Assembly: GCA_021401465.1 (NCBI GenBank)
Contig: JADDMT010000027.1
Span: forward strand, 62,001 to 126,000
DNA: 64,000 bases
Direction: 5' to 3'
Source of the DNA: Teratosphaeria epicoccoides
Lineage: Eukaryota; Ascomycota; Dothideomycetes; Mycosphaerellales; Teratosphaeriaceae
The notes under the pieces are model-generated. The model was given only the letters and a program-made list of their open reading frames with translations. It did not search any database and was not told where the DNA came from. The first letter of the stretch is position 1. Each line of letters opens with the position of its first letter. Of this stretch, positions 63,452 to 64,000 are shown in pieces. Both the position numbers and the translations under genes were made by a program.

Positions 63452-64000
63452 ATGGCCAGTGACATCGCACCGCGCCAGGCGCAAAGAACCGAGCTGGGCT
63501 GGCCCAAGGATGCCTTTGGGGACAAGAAGTCCCAGAAGCAACTACATCTGACAGCGTTCATGCGGCCGGTGAGCCTACACTCTGGTGCATGGCGATACCC
63601 AGGCGCATATCCAGATGCCAACTTCAATCTGAAACATTTGAAGTCATTTATTCGGAAGCTGGAGGACGCCAAATTCGATGCCTTCTTTATGGCGGATCAC
63701 CTGGCGGTCATGAATATGCCTCTGGAAGCGCTCAAAAGAAGTCACACCACAACATCCTTTGAGCCGTTCACCTTACTCGCAGCACTTTCACAGGTCACGG
63801 ACAAGATTGGGCTGGCTGCGACCGCTTCCACTACTTATGACGAGCCGTACCACGTCGCCCGACGATTCGCATCTTTGGATCATATCAGTGACGGCAGAGC
63901 GGCTGTGAGTTCTGCCCGGCTTCATGTCTCAATTTTTGCCTTCTGAATGACGACTGATGTTGACTGCACAGTGGAATATCGTAACAACAGGCAATCCTGA
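63452..64000 (+). CDS. Luciferase-like FMN-dependent monooxygenase, 3' end outside window
   Basis: ATG 63452 in CCATGG context. Exon 1 63452-63904, intron 63905-63971 (donor GTGAGT, acceptor TGCACAG), exon 2 from 63972 runs off the window. The visible 160 residues show the bacterial-luciferase TIM-barrel fold of the nitrilotriacetate/alkane-sulfonate monooxygenase group: LHLTAFMRP at the first strand, FDAFFMADHLAVMNMP, FEPFTLLAALSQVTDKIGLA, and YHVARRFASLDHISDGRAAW followed by NIVTTGNP. Such enzymes use FMNH2 from a separate reductase and often act in sulphur or chelator scavenging. Substrate cannot be told. Truncated only by the window edge. Confidence 0.9.

Overview
The window is nuclear DNA of a filamentous ascomycete (Pezizomycotina). 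The signs are short GT-AG introns of about 52-120 nt with CTNAC-type branch sites, a velvet regulator, an arginine attenuator peptide upstream ORF in front of the carbamoyl-phosphate synthase small subunit gene, a fungal squalene epoxidase, and several small cysteine-rich secreted proteins. Dothideomycetes (a Mycosphaerella-like relative) is my best guess, but that is inference. I see no virus, CRISPR array, rRNA or tRNA gene, and no intact transposon. All splice sites were placed by eye from donor, acceptor and branch motifs plus reading-frame continuity; no transcript data were available.

Left part (0-29 kb), mostly housekeeping: RRG9-like mitochondrial protein (5' end cut by the window), RXT3 (Rpd3L complex), BTN1/CLN3, a small one-TM protein, PUS1, TFIIE-alpha, two small secreted proteins flanking a two-exon unknown, then CPA1 with its spliced attenuator uORF, a DUF300/OST-alpha membrane protein, a short fungal 'LPGELRNRIW' protein, PurU-type formyltetrahydrofolate deformylase, an orphan cytochrome P450 and a velvet protein (VelC-like).

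Middle (30-35 kb) is a gene desert of about 5.2 kb with only short, broken, mostly minus-strand open stretches.

Right part (35-64 kb) is again gene-dense: ERG1, coronin, an unknown 408-residue protein, PIN1/ESS1 (with a GC-AG intron), RPB9 (whose long intron is open and coding-like), the H4K20 methyltransferase SET9, a very GC-rich low-complexity gene, an Acinus-like SAP/RSB-motif protein with a coding minisatellite, the Arf-GAP GCS1, two further small secreted proteins, HAT1, a ZIP9/ATX2-type metal transporter, and the start of a luciferase-like flavin monooxygenase cut by the window end.

The genes do not form one pathway, although several act on chromatin and RNA polymerase II transcription (RXT3, TFIIE-alpha, RPB9, PIN1, SET9, HAT1). 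The points most worth following are the intron-interrupted arginine attenuator uORF, the open zinc-motif-bearing intron of RPB9, a shared six-cysteine pattern in two secreted proteins 40 kb apart, a triple 11-bp repeat in the HAT1/ZIP promoter, and a hairpin-rich segment at 16.38-16.49 kb that could be a structured RNA.
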